Source: Bacteroidota bacterium
Lineage (GTDB): Bacteria > Bacteroidota > Bacteroidia > 2-12-FULL-35-15
Length of the DNA: 64,000 nt
Assembly (NCBI GenBank): GCA_016722565.1
Contig: JADKIU010000002.1
Coordinates: forward strand, 310,001 to 374,000
Direction: 5' to 3'
The translations under genes and the position numbers were made by a program. How positions within the stretch are numbered: the first letter of the stretch is position 1; each line of letters begins with the position of its first letter. Below are positions 61,944 through 64,000 of the stretch, in pieces. The notes under the pieces were generated by a model. That model worked only from the letters and a program-made list of their open reading frames with translations, was not told the DNA's origin and searched no databases.

Positions 61944-62519
61944 ATGAGCATCTTTAAAAATATAAAACTATCAATAGCCAATCGAGCATTAAAGCAAGAG
62001 CTGAAAACTGCTGCGATTGTTCGTAAACCGAGCCAATTTAGCTTTGATAATGTAAAAACAGTGGGAATTATTTTTGATGCAACCAATGCCGAAGATTTTG
62101 ATATCGTGAAACGATATGTGGTTTATTTGCGAGAGCATCAGAAAAAAGTAAAGGTGATGGGCTTTTTTAGTAAAAAGGAAATCCCCGCATTAACCTATTC
62201 TAAATTAGAATATGATTTTTTTACGATTAAAGAATTGAATTGGATGGGAACACCTAATTCAGTCGTGATTCGTAATTTTATTCATGAAGAATATGATTTG
62301 TTAATAGATTTAAATATTCATGATCATTTTCCTTTAAAGTATATTGCCGCTTTATCTAAAGCTGCATTTAAAGTTGGGAAGTTTAATGAAAATGACATCG
62401 AAATTTATGATATGATGATTGATGCGGATAATACAAAAACTGTAAAATACTTTTTGCGTCAGATTGATACATATATTACAATGCTTAATAAAACAGAAGT
62501 AAATAAGGAAATGAGCTAA
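61944..62519 (+). CDS. DUF6913-like hypothetical protein
   Basis: 191 aa, soluble. Contains SFDNVKTVGIIFDATNAEDF, then EHQKKVKVMGFFSKKEIPAL and DLLIDLNIHDHFPLKYIAAL, with the KVGKF motif near residue 155. It resembles a Bacteroidota-restricted family (DUF6913) of unknown function with a Rossmann-like layout. It sits between ligA and the GlmU-like gene in the same direction, in a housekeeping context. A degenerate repeat (61845-61890) lies just upstream. Confidence 0.75.
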   Translation: MSIFKNIKLSIANRALKQELKTAAIVRKPSQFSFDNVKTVGIIFDATNAEDFDIVKRYVVYLREHQKKVKVMGFFSKKEIPALTYSKLEYDFFTIKELNWMGTPNSVVIRNFIHEEYDLLIDLNIHDHFPLKYIAALSKAAFKVGKFNENDIEIYDMMIDADNTKTVKYFLRQIDTYITMLNKTEVNKEMS

Positions 62520-62604
62520 ATGGGTTCATTGGGGGGAAGAAGGAATCGTATTTTAAAACTCCCTCAATAACTAAATTAACTTAATCAACTTAATCAACTA
62601 AACT

Positions 62605-63789
62605 ATGAATTACATCCTCTTTGACGATACTGCAAGAATCAATCTTCTTCCACTCACATTTACCAGACCGGTTGCGGAAATTCGGATTGGTATTTTAACC
62701 ATTCGTGAGAAATGGGAGAAAGTTTTGGATATAAAAGTTTCTTTTCAAACGGAAGAATACTTAAACAAAAAATTTCCAACTGAATTTGCAATCGATACAG
62801 ACAATATATGGATCAACGGCTCTGTTTGTCCGAATGCAAAATTGCTGGAAGAACTAAAATCCTTACAACCCAAACAAGCCTTATTATCACTAGGAACGGT
62901 ATTGGCTGTTAATTCTGGTGATGTAAAAGCTTTTGATTTTAGAAATATAGAAGGGTTTACGAAATTCGAATCCGCTGCTCAAGCCATCCGAATTGAAAAC
63001 CCTTGGGATATTTTTTCAAAAAATGGCGAAGCTATCAAAGATGATTTTGAATTGATCACCAAAGGCAGAAAGTCGCTCGCCCTGAGTAAAACCAATCAAA
63101 TTATCGCAGTAGAAAACATTTTTGTAGAAGAGGGTGCTAAGGTAGAATGTGCGATATTGAATGCTTCTACTGGTCCGATTTATATTGGAAAAGATGCTGA
63201 AATAATGGAAGGCTCGATCATTCGTGGCCCATTCGCATTGTGCGAACATTCGGCATTAAAATTAGGTGCCAAAATATACGGACCAACCACCGTTGGGCCG
63301 CACAGCAAAGTAGGAGGAGAGGTCAACAATTCTGTTATCTTTGGTTATTCAAACAAAGGGCATGATGGCTTTTTGGGAAATTCGGTTTTAGGCGAATGGT
63401 GCAACATTGGCGCAGATAGCAATAACTCCAATTTAAAAAACAATTATGCGGAAGTAAAATTGTGGAATTATGAGAAAGAACGATTTGTAAATACAGGTTT
63501 AACATTTTGTGGATTAATTATGGGAGACCATAGTAAATGTGGAATTAATACAATGTTCAATACAGGAACAGTAGTTGGAGTTAATGCCAATATTTTTGGT
63601 TCAGGATTCCCACGTAATTTTGTTCCTTCTTTTTCATGGGGTGGGGCAGCAGGATTTACTACCTATAAAACAAAAGATGCCTTTGAAGTTGCAAGTCGTG
63701 TGATGGAAAGAAGAGGCATGACTTTCAACGAAATAGAACAGAATATTTTAACTCATGTTTTTGAGTTAACAGAAAAATATAGAAAATAA
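62605..63789 (+). CDS. GlmU-family sugar nucleotidyltransferase-like protein
   Basis: 394 aa. N-terminus MNYILFDDTARINLLPLTFT, then RPVAEIRIGILTIREKWEKV, is the Bacteroidota GlmU-family (TIGR03991) pattern, lacking the usual GxGTRM pyrophosphorylase loop. The C-terminal half is a left-handed beta-helix: LNASTGPIYIGKDAEIMEGS, IRGPFALCEHSALKLGAKIY, INTMFNTGTVVGVNANIFGS, typical of hexapeptide acyltransferases. It probably acts on a sugar-1-phosphate or acetylates a sugar. Exact reaction unsure. Confidence 0.85.
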   Translation: MNYILFDDTARINLLPLTFTRPVAEIRIGILTIREKWEKVLDIKVSFQTEEYLNKKFPTEFAIDTDNIWINGSVCPNAKLLEELKSLQPKQALLSLGTVLAVNSGDVKAFDFRNIEGFTKFESAAQAIRIENPWDIFSKNGEAIKDDFELITKGRKSLALSKTNQIIAVENIFVEEGAKVECAILNASTGPIYIGKDAEIMEGSIIRGPFALCEHSALKLGAKIYGPTTVGPHSKVGGEVNNSVIFGYSNKGHDGFLGNSVLGEWCNIGADSNNSNLKNNYAEVKLWNYEKERFVNTGLTFCGLIMGDHSKCGINTMFNTGTVVGVNANIFGSGFPRNFVPSFSWGGAAGFTTYKTKDAFEVASRVMERRGMTFNEIEQNILTHVFELTEKYRK

Positions 63790-63795
63790 ATTTAT

Positions 63796-64000
63796 ATGGA
63801 TTTTTCATCAACTGAAATTGTAGGCTATTTAGCATCTTTAATTGTATTGATTTCATTTTTGATGAAGAATATAAAAACACTCCGAATCATTAATTCTATT
63901 GGATGTGTGCTTTTTGTCGCTTATGGAATATTACTTAATTTCTCTATTCCGATAGTGATCACCAATGTGGCAATTGTTGCCATCAATATTTATTATTTGG
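63796..64000 (+). CDS. YgjV-like inner-membrane protein, 3' end cut off
   Basis: ATG 63796 begins an open frame to the window end, 68 codons seen: MDFSSTEIVGYLASLIVLIS, then FLMKNIKTLRIINSIGCVLF, then VAYGILLNFSIPIVITNVAI. Two to three hydrophobic helices with the conserved K-T-L-R-I-I-N motif suggest the YgjV family (PF10688) of small membrane proteins, function unknown. 6 nt after the GlmU-like stop, so likely co-transcribed. Confidence 0.7.
   Translation, partial: MDFSSTEIVGYLASLIVLISFLMKNIKTLRIINSIGCVLFVAYGILLNFSIPIVITNVAIVAINIYYL

Overview
The window is AT-rich chromosomal DNA from a member of the Bacteroidota. Evidence: several secreted proteins end in type IX secretion (T9SS) sorting domains (type A at 25373-35164, type B at 50046-52538), a PorP/SprF protein is present, a bTHX ribosomal protein is encoded, promoters of the TAnnTTTG type occur, and RBS-like sequences are largely absent. 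I cannot place it below phylum or class level.

Layout. (1) 1-8650 is an accessory region next to a tRNA-Met(CAU) gene whose 3' end faces it. It holds a cut-off SH3-domain protein, a three-gene operon that looks like a Kiwa anti-phage system (KwaA/KwaB) with an extra 99-aa gene in front, a winged-helix replication-like protein flanked by iteron-like repeats and a very AT-rich stretch, a serine recombinase behind nested inverted repeats, an HTH protein plus tyrosine recombinase, and a small Hanks-type kinase. I read this as an integrated mobile element with defence cargo. (2) 8956-17208 is core: a histone-H1-like/START fusion, a PAP2 phosphatase (frameshifted), an ArnT-like transferase, a GT2, an LptF/G permease and two GT4 glycosyltransferases, i.e. 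envelope glycan and lipid work. (3) 17223-25325 is a complete tryptophan operon, trpL-E-G-D-C-(GNAT)-F-B-A plus a DAHP synthase, preceded by a leader peptide with three consecutive Trp codons, an antiterminator and a terminator. (4) 25373-38995 carries secreted and outer-membrane proteins: a 1090-aa Asp-box/PKD protein, a tandem set of kelch proteins, a lipoprotein, an OmpA protein and a TPR/PD40 protein. (5) 39081-49906 is mixed housekeeping: NDH-2, rhomboid, GmhB, aminotransferase IV, PdxH, bTHX, a SpoU-type methyltransferase, arginase family, HU, Fmt and a DASS transporter. (6) 50046-64000 has a CotH/type-B T9SS protein paired with PorP/SprF, a CPA2 antiporter, an M42 peptidase, YigZ, an RsbW-like ATPase, RibD, PrmC, a TonB-like protein, LigA (frameshifted), a GlmU-like protein and a cut-off YgjV-like protein.

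Four genes (PAP2, DUF4907 lipoprotein, M42 peptidase, LigA) are each broken at a run of exactly five A on the coding strand, and each would be restored by a sixth A. A fifth gene (bTHX) has lost 2 nt in a repeat. LigA is normally essential, so consensus errors in the assembly are the simplest explanation.
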